64,000 nucleotides of DNA from Arthrobotrys musiformis (taxonomy: Eukaryota; Ascomycota; Orbiliomycetes; Orbiliales; Orbiliaceae), in NCBI GenBank assembly GCA_036971715.1, contig JAVHJL010000003.1, positions 4,030,001-4,094,000 on the forward strand, read 5' to 3'. This document shows, one piece after another, positions 32,146 through 42,161 of the stretch. The notes below the pieces were generated by a model. The model saw nothing but the letters and a program-made list of their open reading frames with translations, made no database searches and was not told where the DNA came from. A program made the position numbers and the translations under genes. The stretch's first letter is position 1. Every line of letters starts with the position of its first letter.

Positions 32146-32640
32146 TTATTCGGTTTGCAACCTGAAAAATGTGCCTCGGAACGTTTCCTCAAACACGGCT
32201 TGCTCTAGGGGAGAAAGTGGCTTCAAGCCGATTAAAATGAGACCATCTTGTGACAGAGGCAAAAAGAACGAACTTACCGCAACTGGATTGGTGCGCACAA
32301 TGTTTTGGAGGATCGTTTCCTCTTCCGTAATGACCCTGTCCACGTCTGGGTTCCGCCGGATGTGTGATATATCATGGCGGAGGTTGTCGAAGATTATGGC
32401 ATTATCGCCTTCACCTCGGATCGCTTTGTAAGATTCCCAGGCCGCCCGAACGGTCCCCTCGTCGATCAAACTGGACGTGTGGCGACTAATTTTTGAGATG
32501 GTAAGCGTAGTAAAGTCCCGCTTCTGATTTTGGAGACGGACGAGAAGGAGGAGCGCAAGTTCGACGTCCTTCAATTTGGTTCGGATATATAAGCCATTCG
32601 CCAAAGAAGTTTCGTTGACTATGCTTGCTTGATATTTCAT
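32146..32640 (-). CDS. hypothetical helical protein
   Basis: ATG at 32640; 164 residues unspliced. A GTAAGT at 32277 pairs with a CTTGAAG acceptor ending at 32221, making a 57-nt in-frame intron that would give 145 residues (…TNPVA joined to PLSPLEQAVFEETF). Mostly helical (TKLKDVELALLLLVRLQNQK; WESYKAIRGEGDNAIIFDNL). No family recognised. Divergent from the small gene at 33143. Confidence 0.55.
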   Translation of the reverse strand: MKYQASIVNETSLANGLYIRTKLKDVELALLLLVRLQNQKRDFTTLTISKISRHTSSLIDEGTVRAAWESYKAIRGEGDNAIIFDNLRHDISHIRRNPDVDRVITEEETILQNIVRTNPVAVSSFFLPLSQDGLILIGLKPLSPLEQAVFEETFRGTFFRLQTE

Positions 32641-33142
32641 ATTGATATATTTGTAAATGATTTAAAAAGCTTGAGCGTATTTCTTGTGGTTGGAGATGTG
32701 TGAAAGGCTATGGAATCTCTTGACTGATGGTTGACTGACGGGCCCTATTTATGTCGAGAATGGTTCAACGGGTTCGTCGAGAATCGATGCATGTGTCAGA
32801 TTTAGAGTATACGAGAAAACCAAATATGCCACAAATGAACGTGCATGGTGCTGTGTCTGGACCGAGAGTCAATATTGAAAAAGAAAACATAGCATATCGC
32901 TGGGATTTTCAGCCAGTTCAAATAGGCGAAAACCCTGCCCCCCAACGATATCACTTAGTTTGTTTTCCCGCTTTGCTCACTTTGTGATTTATGTGACTAG
33001 GAATAGACCGTTTCGAATCAGATTTAATCTGGCATTGGGGCGGGGGCTACAGCTAGAAAAGGTTCTGAACGGAATCATGCATTTCGACAATTCAAATACT
33101 CCACTTTTGAATTTTTGATCAGGAATAAGATATTTACACGAA
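32641..33142. other. intergenic region, divergent promoters
   Basis: Between two divergently transcribed small genes. A 78-codon plus frame (32751-32987) is open but unsupported. Confidence 0.4.
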
Positions 33143-33612
33143 ATGGCAGAAAGAAACATTCCACACGTACATGGTATGTGAATTAAACCCATTCGATCTC
33201 TATACAATCAAAATATCAAATATTAATAATAATACAACCTCCTTGTTTAGATGAAGTTGCTGCGGGATCTGGCTCCCAAGTACATCTTGGTGGCTCTGTG
33301 ACAGATGTCTCTCATCTACAAGTAGCTGATAATCATGGAGTCGTAGCTCGGAGCCAAGTTACAGATATCAATGTGAAGATTCTAGCTTCTGAGATTGATA
33401 TCCTGAACCATAAGTTTCAGTTATTGAGCCTACAAGGAACCGAGAACACGGGGCGAATTTCAGCACTCGAGACAAGCAGTAGCTTGGCTGGAGGCACCTT
33501 GGGGATGTTGATTCAAACCCAGGCAGACCAGATGAAATGCGCAGCTGCCATTAGCAGGAAGTACCGTTTTGATCCGCTACAAATAGTAGATTTATACAGA
33601 TGTGATGGCTGA
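33143..33612 (+). CDS. small protein of 130 residues, two exons
   Basis: Exons 33143-33173 and 33251-33612; 77-nt intron (GTATGT donor, TTAAT branch-like, TTGTTTAG acceptor), phase 1. The N-terminal exon MAERNIPHVH joins DEVAAGSGSQVHLGGSVTDV. Residues 45-110 form a helix with regular hydrophobic spacing (VKILASEIDILNHKFQLLSL). One more of the small helical orphans of this region; function unknown. Confidence 0.65.
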
Positions 33613-33902
33613 TAGATAAATAGAATCGAACAACTAGACCAGGAGACAGACCGGGCCTTGCAACAGTACTGAATCCCGTTCCCCTTCATTTCAACCCTAT
33701 CTAAATTATATAACTACCTGACAGAATTCAGAGCGACATGGAGATATTTGTGAAGGCAATACTCAAACAATCAACGGGTTTGCAAACGTATGACTCAACA
33801 TTCGATATTAACCCGTTGGATTCCTCACTTACTAACACATAGCAGTATCCTAGACACCGTTAATAATCTTCCTGATCGCCTTAGGACAAGAGTAATCGTA
33901 AG

Positions 33903-34580
33903 TCAGGACCTCACATTATTGATGCAACAACATATACTCAACCCCAACCCGATTACCCAGCCCGTAATCGCACAGGCATTCAAGCCACCGGAAAGGAACG
34001 AGAACAGGAATGCTGGAACAAACCCATCCGCGGCGTCCGATACGAATGGTAGTTTTTGACATGTATAATACAGTACTACCAGCGCAATTGATACAGCGAA
34101 TTGTAGTAATATTGTAAAGAGGGCAGTCAAAATGGCCCAAAATTTGAGAAAGTTCCAAGAGAACGACCCCAAGGCCATCAATAAGAGAATTGCTTGGAAT
34201 ATGGAGGCTGCCATATATATTTGAATAATCGTTTTTCCGAGCGGGAGGATCGTGTTATTGGCGATAACTTCGCTGTTATCGAGAATACCGCTAGGGATTC
34301 TAAGGAATACGGCCCGTAGATTGTCGGCTAAAGCGGAGTCTTTGAATACATAACTCTCACATGATTGTACTTTGTTCTCGTCGGTGTTGATAGTGCAGGT
34401 ATTGAAAATCCCGACGCTCTTATCACTAAGGAGTGGTGGAGCAAACACCCCGAAGATGGTCGGCTTCACCCCAGCATGGTTGGCATGGCCCAGCGCCATA
34501 TACAGCCAGAGTATCGTTGCACCAGCAACGAGAATGAAACAAAGCCACGTGAGGGCATTGGGGAGAAATCTTGAAGCCAT
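33903..34580 (-). CDS. four-TM membrane protein, SUR7/PalI-like topology
   Basis: 225 residues from ATG 34580 (MASRFLPNALTWLCFILVAG); upstream codons of the frame contain only TTG. TM helices at about 10-30, 118-140, 148-170 and 195-218 flank a 85-residue extracellular loop after TM1 containing NTCTINTDENKVQSC (paired Cys, N-linked sites). One TM, a long loop, then three TMs matches SUR7/PalI/claudin-like fungal membrane proteins, which act in eisosomes or pH sensing. Sequence identity cannot be judged by eye. Confidence 0.7.
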   Translation of the reverse strand: MASRFLPNALTWLCFILVAGATILWLYMALGHANHAGVKPTIFGVFAPPLLSDKSVGIFNTCTINTDENKVQSCESYVFKDSALADNLRAVFLRIPSGILDNSEVIANNTILPLGKTIIQIYMAASIFQAILLLMALGSFSWNFLKFWAILTALFTILLQFAVSIALVVLYYTCQKLPFVSDAADGFVPAFLFSFLSGGLNACAITGWVIGLGLSICCCINNVRS

Positions 34581-34903
34581 CCTGTAAATCGTTGCAGGAA
34601 TCAATTAGGTTATAATTACCAATTCAAATACTATACGATAGATGATTGCCAGTGTCCCTATAGGCCCAGCCTGTAGCAAAAGCTAGTGAGGATCCCTCTA
34701 TTATAAGGCGCTACTGCATAATATGGGTATCATGTATCCTCTTTTATTAATAGATTTATGTCAAGGTATTATCTTTAGATCGCCAAAAATAGAACCTAGG
34801 GAGCGGCAAACTTTTGAACTCACACTATATACTGTTACAAGTATCTTTAATGCCTGTTGCCCTGGGGTTTTCCATCACCTAATTGAAGCTTTTGCGGGTA
34901 ACA
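34581..34903. other. divergent intergenic region upstream of DUF3723 gene
   Basis: AT-rich; expected to hold promoters for the membrane-protein gene (left) and the DUF3723 gene (right). Confidence 0.4.
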
Positions 34904-37389
34904 ATGGAGCGACATATTGACGCCATCGAAGAGAGCCTTCGGTCAAATTTCATCGGGGTTTTCCGATGCAGCCTCGACTCAATCACGTTTCCTACTGACT
35001 CCGAGCCTGTCGATAAACTGAAGCTTACCAAGATTCTCACGAGCTTCGACGATCAATTTTTGAGATATCAGGACAAGGCGATAACAGCAATAATATCTGA
35101 CACTAACACTATCTCACAAGATGACAGATGCGATATCTTGCAAAGAGAGGCACCAGCACCGATAATCCGCGATCCGGTTCAATGTATCCATGGACGGCAC
35201 CGAATCCTTGCGGCGATACATTTCTGTCTCAACAGGCCAATAGAACAACGTTGGTGGTATGTAAAGATTTACTCGGATAACCTCTCAGATGAGGTCCAAT
35301 ATTACCTCGCCAATGACTTTGACTTTCAGGTTGGCAGAACAGAAGGAGAAATCTACCGACGCATTAGATTGCAATCCAATGATTCAACAAATATTCTCTA
35401 CACCCGATTGAAAGCCACGCAAAAATCCCAGCTTGCTACATTTTGGCGTCATTCCGACGTTTCGGGAACACTCGATGCATTGTTACCTTTTAGTGGGCTA
35501 TGGAAAGAGGGGTTTTCTGTTTCAAAGCTGCAGCGACTATGTTCTCTGAAATGTGACAAGGTATTTTCATGCTCCTTCATAAATTCATGATTCATTCCAG
35601 GTGGAATACGATCGACTGACCGAGCGCCCAGGAAGTATGCCGTTATCTGGAGCACCTGCGAAAAGTCTGGTCATATATTCTATTAGACAGAGAAGAGCTC
35701 TTTGGATGTCTGGATGCCGTTAGTGTCTCAGAGCTTCAGCTTAGAGTGCCAGGGCTATCTTTTGCCGATGCGAGCTTTGTCGATAAAAAAATGGCCGATA
35801 TGTCGCTTTTTCCATCCATAGAGACGTGGGCCGTCCGCCAAGAGATTCTAGAGCGATTGAGACGGGTGAGAGTCTTAATACCATCCTTGTCTAGCTTCTT
35901 CCGGTATCTAATTTTCATGGAAGAATGTGCGAATATAATGAAACTTTTGGTACCGGAGGGAGCGTCATCAATGGTCTATGATAGCGTGATCCACCAAATA
36001 AACGTCTCCACCAGTCCTAATACCATAATACAGGTATCTGAAACACAGTTTGTTGAGCGGGCCGGCGATACCGTTCCTGATTCGAGCTACAAGCAACTGT
36101 GGTTATTTTCTATGCGTAACTTTTCTGAAATGAAGGTTGCGAAGGCCTCTAGCCGGAAAATCAAGTCTACTACTGACGCTACGAAAACTAGTCCGGTAAG
36201 GTGGCGCCTTTACGCGAGCCTCATTGAGAGGTTTGGGATCAGGGTGACGCAAGCAATTCGATGGCACGGCACGGATCATGAAATGCAAATGGCATTGCAA
36301 GGCTGGATATTGCGAAACAGACCGCAGGACATTTACGATTACACAGCATCCGACCTAGCTCGCGAGGTGCAACATGTAATGGGGCGACTTGAGCGGATAC
36401 CCGTTCGGCAAAATACGACGGCATTGGCTCGCCCACAAGAAACAGGTTTTAGTGTCATCCCCATCAAAGATCGATTCATGATCAGGCAACAATGCCTGAC
36501 CTCAAGTTTCTTTTTGTTCCTACCGCACATGCAAGACGGCAACCAAACTCCCGGGACCGACATATCACATTTTTTCGTTTGCAAAGACTTTTATAGGTCA
36601 TTTTTTGAGTCAGATTTTGCGATTTCATTTCCCTCGCAAGACGGGTCCCCACCACGGTTTCCCAGCGCACCCATACCTCAAGACGAGCGACTGTCCCACA
36701 TGGACTACCAGGAGACTCGACCTGGAGATACTAGCGACATAGCTCGTCCTGACAGGGATTCCATGGGCTCATCAGCTGACGCTAGAGGTCCCGAAGACTC
36801 GGTTCAGAATCCAGGGTCTCCCATGCAAGAAATGACCTTCACACCCACACAATCATCCAGAATACCCCAGCCAGAGACTAGCCAAGAAATCATTCAAGAA
36901 GTGCCGCAAGAAATAGTCCAAGAAACGGTCCAAGAGATAAGCCAAGAAAGCACCCAAGAAATCATCCAAGAGACGGCCCAAGAAGTAATCCAAGAAACGG
37001 TCCAAGAAATGAGCCAAGAGGTGGTCAGAACGGTTCAAGAAACACCACAAGAAATAACCCAAGAAATGGTTGGGGATATGAGCCAAGAAACGGAAGAAGC
37101 GTTTCAAGGGACAGTGCCAGAGCAGCGAGAAACAACGGTGCGAGGAATCCCTGGAGAAGTGCCGACAACAGTCAACTTTCCAGTCCTCATCCAAACTGCT
37201 CCTGATGCAGATTTTGTGCAACGTATGGTCAATCAAGGCCAACTGAACCAATTCCGCCTGAACAATCCTGGGAGCAGGGCATTTTTCTTTGATCAAAATG
37301 GCGAACGCAAATTCATTAATTGGAAAGGAATATATGTCATGCACAGAAGATTAAAGAAAACAATACGTATAATTACTTTTCTCGTTTAG
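34904..37389 (+). CDS. DUF3723 protein (ParB-like HGRHR motif) with Gln/Glu repeat tail
   Basis: Exons 34904-35560 and 35632-37389; 71-nt intron (GTATTT donor, CTGAC branch, CGCCCAG acceptor), phase 0; 804 residues. The join gives LKCDKEVCRYLEHLRKVWSY, which restores the DUF3723 core. The HGRHRILAA segment (96-104) resembles the ParB/Srx nuclease-like motif, followed by WWYVKIYSDNLSDEVQYYL and GEIYRRIRL, and later IPSLSSFFRYLIFMEECA, all typical of DUF3723. Residues about 630-705 are a degenerate four-residue repeat xQE(I/V/T). Function unknown. The family is a recurrent Starship cargo gene, which fits the captain found downstream at 45324-48788. Confidence 0.85.
36880..37095 (+). repeat. coding tandem repeat (xQEI/V units) in DUF3723 C-terminus
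   Basis: About 17 units of roughly 12 nt built on CAAGAA plus two codons (for example CAAGAAATCATC, CAAGAAACGGTC). Copies have diverged mainly in the second and third codons. Confidence 0.85.
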
Positions 37390-37647
37390 AATGCTGTAAA
37401 TTTTATGTACTATGTCTTGTGGAGCAACTATGCCGGAGGTTCCGGGGGTTTGTCGGGGTTTGTCGGGGTTGAGGCTGACAACACAAATATTACCACACTT
37501 GCCTCACCCAACTTTAGCTATTTTTAGCAACATTCAGACATCTGAATATCAAATGGTCTATTGGGGCGACCAGTCTTTGGGCGACCAGTCTTTAGGTGAA
37601 TATAAAATAAACAATTAATTACCATTGCCGAACCTTTCAGTTTGTAT
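37390..37647. repeat. short direct repeats in intergenic spacer
   Basis: Three GGGGTTTGTC-like units near 37442-37470, and a 15-nt direct repeat GGGCGACCAGTCTTT at about 37564-37593. Confidence 0.7.
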
Positions 37648-39186
37648 ATGCGTAACATGGAATATCTATCTTTTGACCTCGTTTTCGTGATCTTCGATCT
37701 CCTACGCTTGGACGATGTAGAAAATCTTCGTGCCGCCTACGCAATACAGAAATCATTCGAGACTTTTGTGAGAACTGCCGATAGCTATATTGCCAAAAAC
37801 ATATGCCGGAGAGTTCTTCCTAGAGATACCCCTCAGATGGTTGATTTTGTGGGCTCCAGCCATGAATTCGCTGGATGCACATTCCACCCGTCCCGAAAGC
37901 TTCTTCGAGTTTCGGATATTGTCTTCGAATCCAGTGTAGGTCCAGTTACAACGATGTGGCGTGACTGGACGGGGTGGCAGCTTGACCTGCGGGTAGGAGA
38001 ACTTACCGGAGGGGATGGACACCCGGGAAACCCTCAGCGATGGAGATGGAAATGGGAGCCTGTTCCAGGCTCAGGCCGTCGTCAAACCGGTAGGTTTCCA
38101 TTTTTCCCGATTTAACTCACAAGAAAACCTTGATAACTTCTCCATCGCCATAGGATTGGTATCCTTAATGGTAGAACGGGACCCTTTATGCTTCACAGCT
38201 TTGCAGATATCTTCTACAAATTTCCTGGCGTTCGTGTCACACTATCCACGATCAGTCTTCCAACCCAAAGAGGGTATCATATACAGAAACGTTCTCCAAG
38301 CAATGAACAGAGAGGATCGAAAGGCTTATTTTGACTCGAATGCGCTTTTCAAGCCGATATTTTCTTGCATGGAAAACCTCGAAACCCTTATTCTTGAGGC
38401 ACCCTCAAATTATTACTACAGGAATGATGACTGGTGGTACCAAGATATGGGCGAAGCAGAAATGATAGGAGGAAAGTCTCCGGGGACTGTTTTCTATCCT
38501 TTAGAGCGGTTGTATCAACGGCTTTCGACGATACCAAGACTCACCACAGTCCATATTGCTCTCCCGGTACAGCAGGGTGTCTTCTTAGCAGACGATGCAG
38601 ACATCTTGAATATGATCATGAAAGCTGTTCCTAATTTGAAAGCTTTAACGATTTCCGAGGTTCCTCCACGGACGTCGTGTGACCTGGTATTAGCGAATTT
38701 GCCGTTTCCATCATGCTTGGGTTCTCCACTAACTTCGATTATTTGATGCAGGAAAAGGTAGATTTTACTACAGCACCATACCTGCAGTCGTTGGAGATAC
38801 TTTGCTTGAAGACGCCGTCTTCTGGGGATGAGAGTTGGAAATCATTGTACCCAAATGCCGTTGGCTTTGAAGTTACAACTCCGGCGACGGTAAACATTAG
38901 TAAAATCAGCGCGAATTTGAAGAAATTCTCATTCCAGAGAGACTTTAATGTACTGAATATTCGGCTGTTGGTTGGTAACGAGATATTGGGCAGCGGAGTC
39001 AGTCAGGATGAATTTTGGTGGAATACAGTAAGAAAGTTGCATTCCTGGAAGACTGGCCCCGCTCGGAACGTTGTTTATAGTAGCGAAGAGTTTTGTCATG
39101 TCTGGGACCCTTTTCATCAGTATCCTTGTTTTCCAGAGAACAATTACTCCGACATGTTCCAGCTCGATGATTTATATATTTTATGA
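37648..39186 (+). CDS. F-box-like protein, three exons
   Basis: Exons 37648-38089, 38154-38686, 38752-39186; introns 64 nt (GTAGGT...CCATAG) and 65 nt (GTATTA, ACTAAC branch, ATGCAG), phases 1 and 0; 469 residues. The N-terminus MRNMEYLSFDLVFVIFDLLR, then LDDVENLRAAYAIQKSF, follows the F-box helix pattern. The body reads as F-box-partner repeats with periodic Leu (FSCMENLETLILEAP; VPNLKALTISEVPP; YLQSLEILCLKTP). An unspliced frame at 38015 is open across the first intron, but the splice phases favour the model given. Probably an SCF substrate adaptor. Same architecture as the genes at 4657 and 42162. Confidence 0.8.
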
Positions 39187-39453
39187 GATTTCCTCAATCA
39201 ATTGGTTAATATATGTATAGCAAGGACTAATGAGGGGCTATGTGACGATTACACAAATGGACTTGCAACACCGACGTATGAAGTATGAAGTAGATGCAGG
39301 TAGTTGAGGACTTCAAATTCAAGCTAAGAATACAATTGAAAAGGTACTTCGCGAGTTTGAGCTACCTCGAGTTTGAGCTACCTCGAGTTTGAGCTACCTC
39401 GAGTTTGAGCTACCTTGATATATCGATATTGTACAGATACCCAATGAGCATAA
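39187..39453. other. intergenic spacer with 16-nt tandem array
   Basis: No gene; holds the array at 39353-39416. Confidence 0.5.
39353..39416. repeat. 16-nt tandem repeat, four copies
   Basis: Four almost identical copies of GAGTTTGAGCTACCTC between the convergent ends of the F-box-like gene and a coiled-coil gene. Non-coding. Confidence 0.95.
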
Positions 39454-39930
39454 TCATGGCTCTTCCTCAATGACCGTGATACCCTGGAGCCTAAGAGATC
39501 TGCGAAGGTCGGCTGGCTTTACAGCTCGGGCCTTTCTAACCTTTCTCTTCACTCTTTTAACGGGAGCCTTTCGGGGGACCCTTGGCTTCGTACTGGTTTT
39601 GTTGTCTAGCTGATGCGGCTGATGTTCGGACTCGTTCAACGTAATCTTTGCCACTAGGTTCGCCGCCTTGGAAGGATCGGTTTGCAAGTGATAGGTGTCT
39701 TTCGCGTTTGGGAAAGCCGCTTGATACCAACGGAGCTCAAGGCTGATGGATCGCAGATGCGTTTGTAGGTCTCTGACATTCTTTTGTTCGTGAAGGAGTT
39801 GCTGGCGGCAGCTATTTAACTGGGAAGCGCAACTTTGATAGGCATCGTAGTAGTAGTTTGCACTGTTCTGCGCTTGGATGAGTTGCATTTGGGCGTCGAC
39901 GTTTTGCTCGTGATCTTGTGTACCAGACAT
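39454..39930 (-). CDS. coiled-coil protein with basic tail
   Basis: 158 residues from ATG 39930 (MSGTQDHEQNVDAQMQLIQA); codons upstream of it start with TTG. Residues 10-75 are a coiled coil (YDAYQSCASQLNSCRQQLLH, EQKNVRDLQTHLRSISLELR). The C-terminal 50 residues are Lys/Arg-rich (KAPVKRVKRKVRKARAVK), then RRSLRLQG, a motif resembling the RRSQRL end of the JmjC-like protein. Likely nuclear. One of a tight run of small genes with 40275 and 40852. Confidence 0.65.
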   Translation of the reverse strand: MSGTQDHEQNVDAQMQLIQAQNSANYYYDAYQSCASQLNSCRQQLLHEQKNVRDLQTHLRSISLELRWYQAAFPNAKDTYHLQTDPSKAANLVAKITLNESEHQPHQLDNKTSTKPRVPRKAPVKRVKRKVRKARAVKPADLRRSLRLQGITVIEEEP

Positions 39931-40274
39931 TATTGAAATAAACCCGTTTTTAAACTTTGTAGGGTCCAAAATGAACGATAAGAATTGATGAGAATGTTAA
40001 AAGAGGATTGTATATGGAGCCAGAGCCAGTCCAGCTGAGTAGAATTGAATTCGGATTTTTGAAGGGAATATATCAATGGTATTTGGGAGTGATGATGTTA
40101 TCGGTGGAGCAACAGAAGCCTGGAGGGTAAAGCCGTATTTATGCTACTAGCGAATATACCAAGTGAACTTAATGGATCCCTGTAGTGACACTTGCGCAAG
40201 TCTAGACGCTATTAGCTGGGATCATTCCTATAATAGAAACTTCTATATTTGGCATACGGCTAACTCGATTCCGT
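39931..40274. other. intergenic spacer
   Basis: No coding frame with support; promoter side of the gene ending at 39930. Confidence 0.4.
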
Positions 40275-40544
40275 CTAGAAGCTGGAGCTCCAGAGTTCAC
40301 ACAACCGAATAATGAGACGCTTGGATTGTTCGGCACGAGCAACGAGGTCTTCAAGCTGTCTTTGAAGTCTTTTGTATCTTTCCTTTTCAGCCCTGTATGC
40401 CAACCAAAGGAGGTGGTTTTCACGTTGCAAATTTTCAAACGCATCCTCAACTTCGATGCGTTCAGACCTCAATTGATCACAGTCGCTAATATCTGGCGGT
40501 AAGGAGAATCGAACTCTCTTAGGTGTGGTTGGCGTATATTCCAT
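40275..40544 (-). CDS. short coiled-coil protein of 89 residues
   Basis: ATG at 40544; single exon. After a short basic start (TTPKRVRFSLPP), residues 25-80 are one charged helix (RIEVEDAFENLQRENHLLWL, then EKERYKRLQRQLEDLVARAE). Clear coding character; partner and function unknown. Confidence 0.6.
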   Translation of the reverse strand: MEYTPTTPKRVRFSLPPDISDCDQLRSERIEVEDAFENLQRENHLLWLAYRAEKERYKRLQRQLEDLVARAEQSKRLIIRLCELWSSSF

Positions 40545-40851
40545 ATCGAATGATGTTCAAGACCAAATTAAACGATGTTAGACGTACTCGCTTTTCGTAT
40601 TGGTAGAATTGTTACCAGCTTAATGCGTCTTTTTTGCAATTTAACTTAGGTCTAGGGCCTAGATTTGGTAGAGAGATACCTTTCTTTGCTGCTTCGGGGT
40701 TACCCCCAATCGCAAGTTTCACGATTGCTAAAAATATGCAAAACGATTGAGCTTTTAATAGCTTTTAGTCATTCTAAATTAAGAAATCAAAATTTGAGAC
40801 TGCGTACATTGTGACTAATATGGATGGCAAGGGGCCACCGACGCCGAAAAT
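40545..40851. other. intergenic spacer
   Basis: AT-rich from 40730; nothing recognised. Confidence 0.4.
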
Positions 40852-41664
40852 TTAGTCTCCCTTCTCTTGGCCCTCGCTTATTGAGCTTTCAGCATCCGTA
40901 TCCGCGTCAGTATCACTTTCCAGTGATGATGGCGACTCACTCAATTCCCACTCCGACTCTTCAACCTTTCTCTTCTTGCCACTGATGCTACCGACTCCTC
41001 TCCTGCGACTTTGTTGCTCGATGTCTGAATTGAGCTTTGAAACCACAAACTTTTTACCAGTGTATGAAACGCGAATATTGGTCGATGGGTGGTTCTCTGT
41101 ATGCAGTTGTTCATTATATTAAAGGATATACTTCTCAACCGTATTGTGAGTAACGTTATAACTAAAAACATACCTGTGATAGATGATCTGAACTTGAGGA
41201 TTTCATGGAATGCAACCGACATTGGATAAATTTTCGATTTTATTAAACTCTTCATGCTTCTTGGACTGCATATTTGCGTCCAACATTCTTCAGCTTCGGA
41301 GCACGTTTCATTGATGTACTCCTCAACCAAATCTTGCATTAAAAAGTTCATGATTCGAAACGATACTCTAGTTTCTCCTGGGATATACCTCGACTCGGAT
41401 CCGTACGCTCGGTTATATCTGTCAATACCACGGATTTTCAGTTATTAGTTTATTTTGGATGGCTTCATGGCGATGTAAGTTTTAGCTGTGAGAGGGGGTT
41501 TACAGTTGGCCCAAACGGTGGTGGAAATGTTCATGGAGTATGGCGCGATAAGGTTCCGTGCCTCCATCCGCGCCTTCACCCTGCGACACCGCGATAGCAT
41601 CAATTACTTCGCTGATTGTCCGTGTTTGTTTGGAGTGGGAGCTATTTGAAACGTATTGAGCCAT
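40852..41664 (-). CDS. hypothetical protein with acidic tail and NLS-like motif, three exons
   Basis: Exons 41504-41664, 41174-41418, 40852-41096; introns 85 nt (GTAAAC...TTGACAG) and 77 nt (GTATGT...CATACAG); phases 2 and 1 match; 216 residues. Start MAQYVSNSSHSKQTRTISEV at 41664 lies in a frame different from the adjacent longer TTG-started frame. The middle is globular (RAYGSESRYIPGETRVSFRI, then MNFLMQDLVEEYINETCSEA). The end has GKKRKVEE, a classical NLS type, followed by a Ser/Asp/Glu-rich tail with DTDADTDAESS. Probably nuclear; no family recognised. Confidence 0.65.
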
Positions 41665-42161
41665 CGTATTCTGGGATGCGATGCGTTACTAATTGTCTCC
41701 TTAAACGTTCCGAAGAGAACAACTTATATGCTCGGGGGGACGCACCATAGGACTTAGCCTCGTCGGTGACGTCTTTGGTAGCTAACCTCCGACTATTTTT
41801 CATGACGTAACTAGGTAGATTCAAATGCGATTGAACAAGTGGGCCTTCCGTTTTCTATTTTCTGTTTTTTGTATCGGTCTGCGGATGACGTATGTACGTA
41901 GAGCTATAGGGGCCTTGTGTGTGGCCAAGAGACCCATTGCTGCCTAGAAATTCGGGACCGAAACGAAAAGTAGAATTTTCAAGGCTTGGCAAAACGGTAT
42001 GACTTAAGGACTTCTAAATGCTGCTTCTAGTTGATGTCTGCCAGTCGCTAGGAGGAGCTATATTTCACCCTGTCGGTCGTAGATACTCAGCGATTACGCT
42101 TAATTCTGTCTAGTTACTAAATCGCACACAGTGAGCTGCCAGTTGCTCGCTATCCAGAAAT
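41665..42161. other. divergent intergenic region with 19-nt dispersed motif
   Basis: Carries an exact copy of the T-rich 19-nt motif at 41854-41872, with ATGAC 12 nt after it. Otherwise promoter sequence for the flanking genes. Confidence 0.5.

Noticed and set aside
36853..37344. Minus-strand 163-codon ORF rich in Phe/Leu
   Set aside because: Shadow of the xQE repeats of the DUF3723 gene.
38015..38746. Single 243-codon ORF as a separate gene
   Set aside because: It crosses an intron; splice phases join its second half to the upstream F-box frame instead.
39353..39416. CRISPR-like array
   Set aside because: Units are directly adjacent without spacers, and the genome is fungal; a plain tandem repeat.
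41642..41824. TTG-started 60-codon minus ORF before the 216-residue gene
   Set aside because: No ATG at its head; the true start at 41664 is in a different frame and splices cleanly.
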